64,000 nucleotides of DNA from NCBI RefSeq assembly GCF_900177385.1, contig NZ_FXBJ01000002.1:2454607-2518606 (forward strand), written 5' to 3'. The DNA comes from Carnobacterium iners. Its GTDB lineage: Bacteria > Bacillota > Bacilli > Lactobacillales > Carnobacteriaceae. The notes under the pieces are model-generated. The model was not told the origin of the DNA. It worked only from the letters and a program-made list of their open reading frames with translations, and made no database searches. Position numbers and translations under genes: made by a program. Shown here piece after piece: positions 1-8,390 of this stretch (positions are counted from its first letter, which is position 1; every line of letters starts with the position of its first letter).

Positions 1-236
1 GTTGCGAAGCTATGGTAAAGGTAAAACAAGGGATGTTTAATCACACCTTGCGTGAAGCCTATCTTCACCAACAAAATAGAAGTGCGAGAAATCAACGTAA
101 GTTAAACCAAACGGTTCGTTTATCGTCGTTATTGCATGAGAAAACACGGCAGTCAGTCGGGGCAAAAAATGGGACTATTCCGTTATATGCCTCCCGTTCA
201 TCAGCAATAGGACAATTAATTAAAAGTTTTCGTTAA
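1..236 (+). CDS. C-terminal part of an unrecognised protein
   Basis: The frame is open from the window edge and stops at 234-236, so the gene probably begins outside the window; the ATG at 12 has no clear ribosome site. The visible 74-78 residues are basic and hydrophilic (many Arg, Lys, Gln and Asn), with no membrane segment and no motif I recognise. A strong inverted repeat follows 8 bases after the stop. In related bacteria competence genes often precede pepF-type peptidases, but nothing in this fragment supports such an assignment. It could also be a chance open frame. Confidence 0.35.
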   Translation, partial: CEAMVKVKQGMFNHTLREAYLHQQNRSARNQRKLNQTVRLSSLLHEKTRQSVGAKNGTIPLYASRSSAIGQLIKSFR

Positions 237-243
237 TTCCTGT

Positions 244-287
244 CTTTTGGGAGAAGGTTCCTGGTTTTAGGAACCTTCTCCCAAAAG
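244..287. terminator. 19-bp perfect hairpin after the first ORF
   Basis: A perfect 19-bp stem (244-262 with 269-287) encloses a 6-base loop. It follows the stop of the first ORF and so could end its transcript, but no T-run follows on the plus strand, so it is not a classical intrinsic terminator. The next 90 bases are more GC-rich than the surroundings. Confidence 0.45.
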
Positions 288-470
288 ATGGGCCAGCAAG
301 CGGCGTAGCCGTGCGGTAGCTGATGAGTGTACAAGAATAAAACGTCTAAACTAGCATGGTAATAGGACGCTCGAGAAAAACTTGACACAAACATTTCCTC
401 TTAGGTGTTTTCATATTTTAACTAACTAGACTATAATAGAATTACTTTGAGATAGAAAGGAAGTTTTTGA

Positions 471-2282
471 ATGACTTATAAAATGAATTGGGATTTAGAT
501 TCTATTTTCCCAGGTGGAAGCGAATCTATTGAATTACAAAACAAGTTGTATTTGATAAAAGAGCAATTAGTTGTCTTAGCTAGTCAAGTAGACAAATGGA
601 ATAGTGAAAAGGATAAACCACACTTCAAGGGATTTTCAGCTATTTTAGATAATCAAGAAAAAATAACTTTCGGTTTATCACAAGTACGCACCTTCGTTGA
701 AGCTATTCAATCTGCAGATGTGACAGACAAAAACAGCGGTATACTGTTTGGTAAAATTTTTACATTAAGTAGTTCATTCGATACAATTAAAATAATTCTC
801 ACAAAAAAAATGGTTGCTATGACTGATAAAGACTGGGCAGTTTTACTCTCAATGAGCGAATTCCAACCCATTGACTTCGTCTTACAAGAAACTAGAACTC
901 AGGGCAAAGAATTATTAAACGAGTCAGAGGAGGCATTAATTAATACTCTTTCAATAGACGGTTTCCAGGCTTGGAGTGACCATTATGATACATTAGTGGC
1001 AACAATTACTATTCCTTTTGAGGAAACAGATGGCACGATTTCTACTCTATCAGCTGGGCAAGCCTACAATAAAATGAACTCTGATCCTAATAAAGACGTT
1101 AGGAAACAATTGTTTGATAATTGGGAAGCTGCGTGGGCCGAGAAAGCTCCATTATTTGCTAATACTTTGAATCATTTAGCTGGTTTTAGATTAGCTAATT
1201 ATAAAGCTCATGGAGTTTCTGATTTTTTAAAACGTCCTTTAGAATATAATCGAATGAATAAGGAAACACTTGATGCTATGTGGAAAGCCGTTAGCGAACA
1301 CAAGCAATCTTTTATTGATTTTCTAAATCGTAAAGCTAAATTAATGGGCAAAGAACAATTAGACTGGCAAGATATTGAATCACCTGTTCTAGTGGGCAAC
1401 GCTGAACCACAAATTTACCCTTATAATAAAGGCGCTAACTTTATTATAGAAAATTTTAAAAAAGTTAGCCCTAAAATGTCTTCTTTTGCACAATCTGCTT
1501 TTGAAAAAAATTGGATCGAAGCTGAAAACCGCAACGGTAAAAGACCGGGTGGTTATTGTGCAGAATTGCCAGAAAGTAAAGAGTCACGGATTTTCATGAC
1601 TTACGCTGACTCACCTGGTGAAGTATCCACACTAGCACACGAATTAGGTCATGCCTTTCATAGTGATGTTATGAAAGAATTACCTGTATTAAATCAACAA
1701 TATGCTATGAATGTAGCGGAAACGGCTAGTACATTCGCCGAAATTGTTGTTGCTGATGCAACTGTAAAAGATGCTCAGTCTAAGGAAGAAAAAATAAATC
1801 TACTTGATACAAAAATTCAAAATTCACTAGCTATGTTCTTAAATATTCACGCTCGCTTTATCTTTGAGACTAATTTCTATGCAGAACGGCAAAATGGAAT
1901 AGTCACCGAGGCGAAATTATCTGAACTAATGGATGCAGCTCAAAGAGAAGCCTATAAGGATTCATTAAGTTCTTATCATCCTCATTTCTGGGCCAGTAAA
2001 TTACATTTCTTTATCGCTGATGTTCCTTTTTATAATTTCCCATATACTTTTGGTTATCTTTTCAGCTTAGGTATTTATGCTCAATATTTAGAAGATAGCA
2101 ATGGTTTTGAAGACCGCTACATTGCTTTACTAAAAGATACAGCTTCGATGTCTACAGAAGACTTAGCTAAAAAACATTTACATGTTGATTTAGCAAAACA
2201 AGACTTTTGGGTAGCTGGTATTGAAGTGATGGAAAAAGAAATTCAATCTTTCTTAGAACTTACTGATGAATATCTGGATTAA
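471..2282 (+). CDS. pepF: M3 family oligoendopeptidase (PepF-like)
   Basis: Cytoplasmic zinc metallopeptidase that cleaves short and medium oligopeptides, complementing peptide uptake. The 603-aa length and the N-terminal WDLDSIFPGG motif fit the pepF/M3 subfamily. The zinc site is H390-E391-x-x-H394 (AHELGHAFH), followed about 25 residues later by the expected glutamate in NVAETASTFAE. The start ATG has an AAAGGAAG ribosome site 8 bases upstream, and a TATAAT at 432-437 is the likely -10 box. It is monocistronic: a terminator shared with the convergent wall hydrolase follows. The exact peptide substrates cannot be read from the sequence. Confidence 0.93.
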   Translation: MTYKMNWDLDSIFPGGSESIELQNKLYLIKEQLVVLASQVDKWNSEKDKPHFKGFSAILDNQEKITFGLSQVRTFVEAIQSADVTDKNSGILFGKIFTLSSSFDTIKIILTKKMVAMTDKDWAVLLSMSEFQPIDFVLQETRTQGKELLNESEEALINTLSIDGFQAWSDHYDTLVATITIPFEETDGTISTLSAGQAYNKMNSDPNKDVRKQLFDNWEAAWAEKAPLFANTLNHLAGFRLANYKAHGVSDFLKRPLEYNRMNKETLDAMWKAVSEHKQSFIDFLNRKAKLMGKEQLDWQDIESPVLVGNAEPQIYPYNKGANFIIENFKKVSPKMSSFAQSAFEKNWIEAENRNGKRPGGYCAELPESKESRIFMTYADSPGEVSTLAHELGHAFHSDVMKELPVLNQQYAMNVAETASTFAEIVVADATVKDAQSKEEKINLLDTKIQNSLAMFLNIHARFIFETNFYAERQNGIVTEAKLSELMDAAQREAYKDSLSSYHPHFWASKLHFFIADVPFYNFPYTFGYLFSLGIYAQYLEDSNGFEDRYIALLKDTASMSTEDLAKKHLHVDLAKQDFWVAGIEVMEKEIQSFLELTDEYLD

Positions 2283-2286
2283 CTTA

Positions 2287-2336
2287 TAAAAAAGAAGCAG
2301 CTGGATTAATAAAATTAATTCAACTGCTCCTTTTTA
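2287..2336. terminator. Bidirectional intrinsic terminator
   Basis: An A-run, a stem pairing GCAGCTGGATTAAT with ATTAATTCAACTGC, and a T-run lie between the convergent pepF and NlpC/P60 genes, so it can serve both strands. Confidence 0.8.
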
Positions 2337-2355
2337 ACTTCTATTAAATTATTAT

Positions 2356-3777
2356 TTAATAACGTCCAAATCCAACCACTCTATTAGCCCAATAACCAGA
2401 AGTGTAAGATGTATACGCTACTCCGGTACTACTTTGTGAACCGACAAAACCGCCTCCGCCTGTTACAATTCCAACGTGATCTACTGTTCCACCACCGATT
2501 GAAAAGAATACTAAGTCTCCTGCTTTTGGACTAGACACTTTCTTAGAATCACTATATTGCACAGATGCAACTCGTGGAATAGAAACTCCTGCAGATCTTA
2601 AAACATACTGGGTAAATCCCGAACAGTCAAAGCCACCCTCAAGTGTATCTCCACCCCAAAGATATTTTTTCTTTGTCACTGACGCTAAAGAACGGTCTAT
2701 TGCTGATTGCATTGAACCAAGAGATGTTCCGCCAGTTGAAGGAGCTAGAGTTGGTGCTGGCTTTTTAACTTGTACTGGTGTTGGCTTTTTAACTTGTACT
2801 GGTGTTGGTGCTGGTGTTGACGCGACTTCGTTAACAGAAGGTTGAGTTACAGACTCTATTGCATTTGATTCTTGATTTGAAGAACTAGACCGAGAAGAAG
2901 TTTGTGCTTCTGCTGCGGTATTCTGTTCAGCAGTTACAACTGTTTCAGTCATAATAACTTCAATTGAAACTCTAGTTTCCTCTTCTTTTTGCTGCTCAAA
3001 AGCAACTCGGACAGCTTTTTCTACATCCGCTTGAGCTGTTGTATAATCTAATACAGCCTGTTCTGCCGCTACTTTTTGTATTAGGAAAGCATCTTTATCT
3101 TCTTGAACCAGCGACATTTCTGAAGCAAGTTGTGATACGACTACTTCCTTTTCTAATAATTGCTTTTCAAATGAGCTCTGTGTATTTTCTAATTGAGCTG
3201 CCAATGCATTTTGTTGTACAATCGTTTGTTCTGTTTCTACTTTCTTTTTGACGACTAACTTTTGATCTTGTACTTGTTCTTCTACAAGAGTTTTGTTAGC
3301 TGTTACCATTTGATTGATAACATCTACACGACCAATAACATCTACTAAAGATTCAGCTTCAATAACGAATTCTATGTAGTTTTGTGTATCCCCATTCGTT
3401 TGAACAGTTCGTGCTTGTTTGTCTAATTGTTCATTACGTTTTTCAATTTTTTTCTCCAGTGACTCAATATCAATCTTTAAAGTTACCATCTCATCTTGAG
3501 ATTTTTCAATTTCGCCAACTAATTTTTGGGATTTTTCTTTATTAATACTGATTGTCTTATTTATCGTTTCTAATTGTATTTGTGTATTGTTTTTTTCTGC
3601 TGATAAACCATTTATTTTTTGATCAGCTGCATCTATTTTGTTTTGATTTAAATTTTCTGTTTGTTTGGCATCTTCTATTTTGTCAGTGTAAGTTTCTGCA
3701 TCAGCTGTTATAGGTAAAATAAGAGAACTAAAAGTTATTGTTCCTAGAATCACAATTGAAAGTAAATTTTTTTTCAC
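2356..3777 (-). CDS. Secreted PcsB-type NlpC/P60 peptidoglycan hydrolase
   Basis: Secreted wall hydrolase that would cut peptide stems of peptidoglycan, probably at division. The start is GTG at 3777, chosen because GGAGGAG lies just upstream and a signal peptide follows directly (basic start, hydrophobic LLSIVILGTITFSSLILP, Ala-x-Ala cleavage near 30). The 473-aa protein has a long coiled coil (about 35-230), a Ser/Thr/Pro/Lys-rich linker with repeated PTPVQVKK, and a C-terminal NlpC/P60 domain with C385 (FDCSGF) and H434 (VDHVGI). The coiled coil is paralogous to that of the M23 hydrolase at 35.5 kb. A WalR-like site upstream suggests control by the WalRK system. Confidence 0.9.
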   Translation of the reverse strand: MKKNLLSIVILGTITFSSLILPITADAETYTDKIEDAKQTENLNQNKIDAADQKINGLSAEKNNTQIQLETINKTISINKEKSQKLVGEIEKSQDEMVTLKIDIESLEKKIEKRNEQLDKQARTVQTNGDTQNYIEFVIEAESLVDVIGRVDVINQMVTANKTLVEEQVQDQKLVVKKKVETEQTIVQQNALAAQLENTQSSFEKQLLEKEVVVSQLASEMSLVQEDKDAFLIQKVAAEQAVLDYTTAQADVEKAVRVAFEQQKEEETRVSIEVIMTETVVTAEQNTAAEAQTSSRSSSSNQESNAIESVTQPSVNEVASTPAPTPVQVKKPTPVQVKKPAPTLAPSTGGTSLGSMQSAIDRSLASVTKKKYLWGGDTLEGGFDCSGFTQYVLRSAGVSIPRVASVQYSDSKKVSSPKAGDLVFFSIGGGTVDHVGIVTGGGGFVGSQSSTGVAYTSYTSGYWANRVVGFGRY

Positions 3778-3885
3778 TGGTTTTCTCCTCCAAAAATTTA
3801 TTTCTGTTATATTCTCATTTATCTTTGTATGAGATGACTTTGGCACTTCACTACGGCAATTATAACACGAAGAATCTTCTTAAAG

Positions 3886-3902
3886 ATTACTTTTAGGTTA
3901 CA
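3886..3902 (-). promoter_or_regulatory. Candidate WalR box upstream of the NlpC/P60 gene
   Basis: On the minus strand the sequence reads TGTAAC-CTAAA-AGTAAT, matching the known WalR consensus TGTWAH-N5-TGTWAH at 11 of 12 defined bases. WalRK commonly controls PcsB/CwlO-type hydrolases in Firmicutes. Based on the motif only. Confidence 0.4.
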
Positions 3903-4008
3903 GTTAGCTATCAAATAATAACAGATTAGAAATAATAGGATTAGGAAGCGGAGTTTTCTTTAATAAATCACATTACTCAAAAAATAATAACCGTTATTTC
4001 TGTATTCC

Positions 4009-4038
4009 TTGCTTTCATAAGATAAATTAGTGTATAAT
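4009..4038 (+). promoter_or_regulatory. Promoter of trhO
   Basis: TTGCTT, an 18-base spacer and a perfect TATAAT (4033-4038) lie about 65 bases upstream of the trhO start. Confidence 0.5.
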
Positions 4039-4101
4039 GTAATGTCAGATAGCTCATCTATTTATACTATACTATTTTTACATATTTTAGGAGGGTTTAT
4101 A

Positions 4102-5070
4102 ATGTCTAAAGATTACCGCGTATTACTTTATTATCAATACGTTACCATCGAAAAACCTGAGCAGTTTACAACTGAACATTTGACTTTTTGTAGGAAAATT
4201 GGTTTAAAAGGCAGAATTTTAGTTGCTACAGAAGGCATAAACGGTACGATTTCTGGAACATATGAACAAACTCAACTCTATATGGATACAATGCATGCTG
4301 ACAAGCGTTTTGCTGATATAATTTTTAAAATCGATGAAGAGAATATCTCTGCTTTTAAAAAAATGCACGTTCGCTATCGTCAGGAATTGGTTACTTTAAG
4401 CCTTGAAGATGATATTAATCCAAATGAACTTACTGGTACTTATTTAGAACCTGAAGAATTCCACAAAGCTATCTTAGATGAGAATACCATTGTCATCGAT
4501 GCTAGAAATAACTACGAATACGATTTGGGTCATTTTAGAGGCGCTGTTCGCCCGGAAATCCGAACTTTTCGTGAGCTTCCCCAATGGATTCGTGAAAACA
4601 AAGAAAAATTTATGGATAAACGCATCGTTACTTATTGTACCGGTGGAATTCGTTGCGAAAAATTTTCTGGTTGGCTTCTTAAAGAAGGCTTTGAAGACGT
4701 AGGGCAATTACATGGCGGAATTGCTACTTATGGTAAAGATCCTGAGGTTCAAGGTGAACTATGGGACGGACAAATGTATGTATTTGATACTCGTATCAGT
4801 GTTCCCATAAACCAAAAAGAGCATGTTATTGTCGGACGCGATTGGTTTGACGGTTCGCCTTGCGAACGCTATGTTAACTGTGCAAATCCCAAGTGTAATC
4901 GTAAAATTTTAATTTCTGAAGAAAACGAATATAAATATCTAAAAGGATGTTCTCATGAGTGTCGTATTGCTCCAAAGAATATTTACGTTAAAAATAATCA
5001 ATTAAATCAAGATGAAGTTAGTGAACGTTTAGCTGCTATTGGTGAAAAATTACCAGCAACTGCCTTGTAA
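4102..5070 (+). CDS. trhO: tRNA uridine(34) hydroxylase TrhO (rhodanese family)
   Basis: O2-dependent hydroxylation of uridine 34 in certain tRNAs, the first step towards 5-methoxyuridine-type wobble modification (family: YceA/YbfQ/TrhO). The start is ATG 4102 with AGGAGGG 9 bases upstream; an upstream in-frame ATG at 4030 lies inside the promoter and is rejected. The 322-aa protein has an N-terminal TrhO domain ([16 protein letters not shown]), a central rhodanese domain with active-site C179 ([11 protein letters not shown]), and a cysteine-rich C-terminus ([15 protein letters not shown]) that may bind metal. It is a single gene ending in a terminator. Confidence 0.93.
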   Translation: MSKDYRVLLYYQYVTIEKPEQFTTEHLTFCRKIGLKGRILVATEGINGTISGTYEQTQLYMDTMHADKRFADIIFKIDEENISAFKKMHVRYRQELVTLSLEDDINPNELTGTYLEPEEFHKAILDENTIVIDARNNYEYDLGHFRGAVRPEIRTFRELPQWIRENKEKFMDKRIVTYCTGGIRCEKFSGWLLKEGFEDVGQLHGGIATYGKDPEVQGELWDGQMYVFDTRISVPINQKEHVIVGRDWFDGSPCERYVNCANPKCNRKILISEENEYKYLKGCSHECRIAPKNIYVKNNQLNQDEVSERLAAIGEKLPATAL

Positions 5071-5087
5071 AAAAGTTGAATAGATAA

Positions 5088-5122
5088 GTAAAAAGATTAG
5101 GACCGTACAGAGTCCTAATCTT
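5088..5122. terminator. Bidirectional terminator, trhO / ABC operon
   Basis: The stem AGATTAGGAC / GTCCTAATCT is flanked by A- and T-runs between two convergent transcription units. Confidence 0.85.
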
Positions 5123-5125
5123 TTT

Positions 5126-5929
5126 TCATCCTAAAATTAATGCGTCGTCACTAACACGATTGCCACTATTTTTATGAAACAGCTCCAACAAATCTGGAAC
5201 AGTCATTTGTTGTTTTTCTTTTCCTCTCACATCTACTGCTATTTGCCCATTGTAGAGCATAATTAAGCGATTTCCGTATTCAATTGCATTTTCCATATTA
5301 TGAGTAATCATCATCGCCGTTAATTGCTCTTCCTTGACTATTTTATTTGTCAATTCTAACACCATTTTACTTGTTTTTGGATCTAGCGCAGCTGTGTGTT
5401 CATCAAGTAAGAGTAATTTTGGAGACTGTAAAGCAGCCATTAATAAAGTCAAAGCTTGACGTTGTCCACCAGACAATAATCCAACTTCCATCTTTAAGCG
5501 ACTTTCTAAATTTAAGTCTAATTGTTTTAGTCTTTCACGAAATTCTACTCGTTGCTTATCTTTTACACCAAGGGATAGTCCCCTTTTTCCACCACGTTTG
5601 TAAGCAACTGCTAAGTTTTCTTCTATACTTAAACGAGTAGCTGTTCCCATCTTAGGATCTTGAAAAACACGTCCTATATGTTTTGCTCTTTCAGCTGTTT
5701 TTTGGCGCGTTACATCTTCACCCGCTAAATGAATACTTCCCGAATCTACAAGAAAGCTACCTGCAATACTATTTAATAAAGTTGATTTCCCAGCACCATT
5801 GCCACCAATAATTGTAACAAATTCCCCTTTTTCAATAGTTAGAGTTAGACCTTTTAGAACATGATTTTCATTAACTGTTCCAATTTCAAAACTCTTATGG
5901 ATATCTTTTACTTGTAAAATAGCTGTCAT
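5126..5929 (-). CDS. ABC transporter ATPase (TrpZ-like)
   Basis: ATP-hydrolysing subunit of a substrate-binding-protein-dependent importer, 267 aa. It has Walker A GGNGAGKST, Q-loop GRVFQDP, signature LSGGQRQAL, Walker B LLLLDEHTAALDP and switch histidine MITHN. It is the last gene of a three-gene minus-strand operon (binding protein, permease, ATPase), 16 bases after the permease. The set matches the PF04392 / TrpXYZ type proposed to import tryptophan or related compounds in streptococci and relatives. The substrate here is inferred from family only. Confidence 0.88.
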   Translation of the reverse strand: MTAILQVKDIHKSFEIGTVNENHVLKGLTLTIEKGEFVTIIGGNGAGKSTLLNSIAGSFLVDSGSIHLAGEDVTRQKTAERAKHIGRVFQDPKMGTATRLSIEENLAVAYKRGGKRGLSLGVKDKQRVEFRERLKQLDLNLESRLKMEVGLLSGGQRQALTLLMAALQSPKLLLLDEHTAALDPKTSKMVLELTNKIVKEEQLTAMMITHNMENAIEYGNRLIMLYNGQIAVDVRGKEKQQMTVPDLLELFHKNSGNRVSDDALILG

Positions 5930-5945
5930 ATCATTTAATTCTCCT

Positions 5946-6830
5946 TTACTTTGTAGTATTTTTCAATTTTACTTTAGTTTTCTTTTTTATTAGTGGAGTA
6001 GAAAGAGCAATAGCTAAAATAAGTGCAGAGAATAGTTTAATATCTTGTGGATCAATACCTAGTTGTAAAACTAAGTCAATAATTAGGCGATAAACAATTG
6101 AACCAATAACAATTGTTAATAACCGCTTAGCAAAAGATAATTGACGGAAAAGAACTTCTCCAATAATAACGGATGCAAGACCAATAACGATTGTGCCAAT
6201 GCCCATTCCAATATCAGCATAGCTATTATTTTGAGCAATCAGTGCTCCAGATAAAGCAATTAATCCGTTACTCAGCATGTAGCCAATAATTTTCATTGCA
6301 TTAGTATTGATTCCATTTGCTTCACTCATGGCTTCGTTATCTCCCGTTGAACGAATGGCTAAGCCTGTTTCTGTATTAAAAAATAAATATAAAAGAAAGA
6401 TAACCAATAAACTTGCAAACAATCCAACAATCAAAACAGACATACGACTAGTTAAGCCGTATGATTGAACTGTCCGCATGAGTGTTTCTTTGCCTAATAA
6501 AGTAACATTTGCTTTTCCCATAATTCTTAAATTAATTGAATAAAGTCCTGTCATAGTTAAAATACCTGTTAATAATGCTGGTATTTTAAGTTTTGTATGC
6601 AGTAAGCCAGAAATGGCTCCGGCTAACATGCCGCAAAACATTGCAATAAAAGTTGCTAAAAGCGGTGAAAGTCCTGCAACAATTAGACTCGCACATACCG
6701 CTGCACCTAGTGGAAAACTTCCTTCCGCTGTTAAATCAGCAATATCTAATATTCGAAAAGTCAAATAGACACCTATGGCCATAATTGACCACAACAATCC
6801 TTGTGAGATACTTGATAAGATAATACTCAT
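5946..6830 (-). CDS. ABC transporter permease (TrpY-like)
   Basis: Integral membrane subunit of the same importer, 294 aa, with about eight hydrophobic segments and the BPD_transp_2 (branched-chain/ribose type) character, including the STGDNEAMSEANGIN cytoplasmic loop that contacts the ATPase. It starts MSIILSSISQG and lies 28 bases after the binding-protein gene, consistent with one mRNA. The C-terminal tail is lysine-rich and cytosolic. Confidence 0.88.
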   Translation of the reverse strand: MSIILSSISQGLLWSIMAIGVYLTFRILDIADLTAEGSFPLGAAVCASLIVAGLSPLLATFIAMFCGMLAGAISGLLHTKLKIPALLTGILTMTGLYSINLRIMGKANVTLLGKETLMRTVQSYGLTSRMSVLIVGLFASLLVIFLLYLFFNTETGLAIRSTGDNEAMSEANGINTNAMKIIGYMLSNGLIALSGALIAQNNSYADIGMGIGTIVIGLASVIIGEVLFRQLSFAKRLLTIVIGSIVYRLIIDLVLQLGIDPQDIKLFSALILAIALSTPLIKKKTKVKLKNTTK

Positions 6831-6858
6831 AGTATAGATAACTCCTCTTCTTTACTTT

Positions 6859-7839
6859 TTATTCTGGTATGACGATACTTGCAGGATCAATTCCTAATGC
6901 TTTAGCCATTTCTTCATTAATAACTAACTCTAAATTATTTGATGTTTCAACTTTCATATTAGAAGTTTTCTTGCCATCTTTAATAATTTCTAATGCCATT
7001 TTTGCTGTTTGGCGCCCTAAGTCTGAGTAGTTTATTCCGTAAGTTGCTAGAGCTCCGGCTTGCACCATTTCTGCTGAACCAGGAATAACAGGCAATTTGT
7101 ATTCCATTGCGATTTCTCCAACAGTAGGCATTGTACTAGCTAGCGTATTGTCTGTTGGGATGTAAACAGCGTCAACTTCTTGAGCTAATGTTGTCATCAC
7201 TTGTTGGACGTCATTCGTCGAAGTTACCGTTAAAATTTTTACGGCTACACCTTTATCCTTAATCGCTTTTTCAGCCATATCTGCTTGGATCTTTGAATTT
7301 GGCTCACTTGAATTGTAAATAATTCCTACTGTTTTAGCCTCAGAAGCTATCGATAATAGTAAAGCAATTTGTTCTTCAATCGGAACGATGTCACTTGTTC
7401 CTGTTAGATTTTTATTTGGCTTTTCCATGCTTTCGACAAGTCCAGCATCAACTGGGTCTGTTACTGCTGTGAATAATATTGGATCCTCTTCCGTTACGTT
7501 TGCTAAGGATTGGGCTGCTGGTGTTGCAATAGCTAGGACAACATCATTTTTACCAGCTAAACGCTCACTCATACTTTGTAAGTTTGCTTGATCTCCTTGA
7601 GCATTTTGGTAATCAACCGTCAGATTTTCACCTTCAATATAGCCTGCTTCTTCAAACTCACTTAGGAAACCTTGACGTGCTAACGACAAGGACTCATGCT
7701 CCATATATTGTAAGACTCCAACGTTTATACCCTCGTCTTTTCCGCTATCTGCTTCGTTACTAGTACCACAACCTACTAATACTATTCCTGCCATCATTAA
7801 TCCTAGTCCTGTTTTCCATAATCGTTTGTTTTTCTTCAT
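6859..7839 (-). CDS. ABC transporter substrate-binding lipoprotein (TrpX-like)
   Basis: Extracellular solute receptor anchored as a lipoprotein: basic N-terminus, hydrophobic stretch and lipobox LVGC with C24 as the lipidated residue. The 326-aa body (NVGVLQYMEHESLSLARQGF near 40-60, IVPIEEQIALL near 155) is the ABC_sub_bind fold of PF04392. It is the first gene of the operon, behind a 340-base leader with a terminator hairpin and a strong sigma-A promoter, so expression is probably controlled by premature termination. Ligand unknown; tryptophan is the family guess. Confidence 0.88.
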   Translation of the reverse strand: MKKNKRLWKTGLGLMMAGIVLVGCGTSNEADSGKDEGINVGVLQYMEHESLSLARQGFLSEFEEAGYIEGENLTVDYQNAQGDQANLQSMSERLAGKNDVVLAIATPAAQSLANVTEEDPILFTAVTDPVDAGLVESMEKPNKNLTGTSDIVPIEEQIALLLSIASEAKTVGIIYNSSEPNSKIQADMAEKAIKDKGVAVKILTVTSTNDVQQVMTTLAQEVDAVYIPTDNTLASTMPTVGEIAMEYKLPVIPGSAEMVQAGALATYGINYSDLGRQTAKMALEIIKDGKKTSNMKVETSNNLELVINEEMAKALGIDPASIVIPE

Positions 7840-7879
7840 TATCTTTTCCCCCTAGTTCTTTTATCAAATCATTCGTTCA

Positions 7880-8178
7880 GAAACTAAAAACACCCACTTA
7901 GATAAACGTACAATCTAAGTGGGTGTTACTTGTTATTTTAAAAAAGATAAAATAGGTTTCTTGCACCACTTAGATTTAACTTTCATCTATGTGACGCATT
8001 CAGCTCAATACAAAATGCCTTAGCCATCATAGATACAAACATCACTGTTTCCTGTTTGCATCCAAGTACGACCTGTCTACAAACAACTTCTAAAATAACT
8101 AAAGAAATAATTATTCAGTTGTGTTGTGTTTTTTGGCAGACAGTTCATATCGATTCCCTCACAATCTATTTTTTTGAT
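7880..8178 (-). promoter_or_regulatory. Attenuator leader of the TrpXYZ-like operon (possibly T-box-like)
   Basis: The untranslated leader is about 340 bases long. Near its end a 15-bp terminator stem (7889-7903 with 7913-7927) is followed on the minus strand by a T-run. The upstream segment 7964-7977 (minus AAATCTAAGTGGTG) repeats the terminator's 5' partner and can pair with the same CACCCACTTAGATT arm, so the two structures exclude each other: the logic of an antiterminator switch. The antiterminator contains TGGTGCA, resembling the T-box bulge TGGNRCC at 6 of 7 positions, but the usual GGGTGGNACCGCG core is absent. The class is therefore uncertain. Confidence 0.6.
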
Positions 8179-8184
8179 AACTTT

Positions 8185-8213
8185 AGTATAGAAAAAATAC
8201 AAAAGATTGTCAA
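8185..8213 (-). promoter_or_regulatory. Sigma-A promoter of the TrpXYZ-like operon
   Basis: On the minus strand TTGACA (8208-8213), a 17-base spacer and TATACT (8185-8190) form a near-consensus promoter, placing the transcript start near 8178. Confidence 0.85.
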
Positions 8214-8338
8214 TCCTTTTATTAGATTTATTTAATAATCTTATCATCTTAAACTCATTTTAAAGGATGCTTCAAAACACTTCAGCTTATTTTAAAGATA
8301 CTTTTATTCAAAAGTTAGGTTTTTTTCTGACTTTTTGA

Positions 8339-8344
8339 TATAAT
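8339..8344 (+). promoter_or_regulatory. Extended -10 of the penicillin-binding protein gene
   Basis: TGATATAAT forms an extended -10 with no good -35, about 46 bases before the gene. Upstream, two related segments containing ATTTTAAAG (near 8260 and 8290) might be regulator sites. Confidence 0.45.
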
Positions 8345-8390
8345 TAACAGAGTAACTTTGAACAACACTATGAATTTGAGGTGAAATTAT

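Noticed and set aside
382..387. TTGACA as the -35 of the pepF promoter
   Set aside because: The only good -10 (432-437) is 44 bases away, far beyond the normal 16-18, and nothing suitable lies at the right distance.
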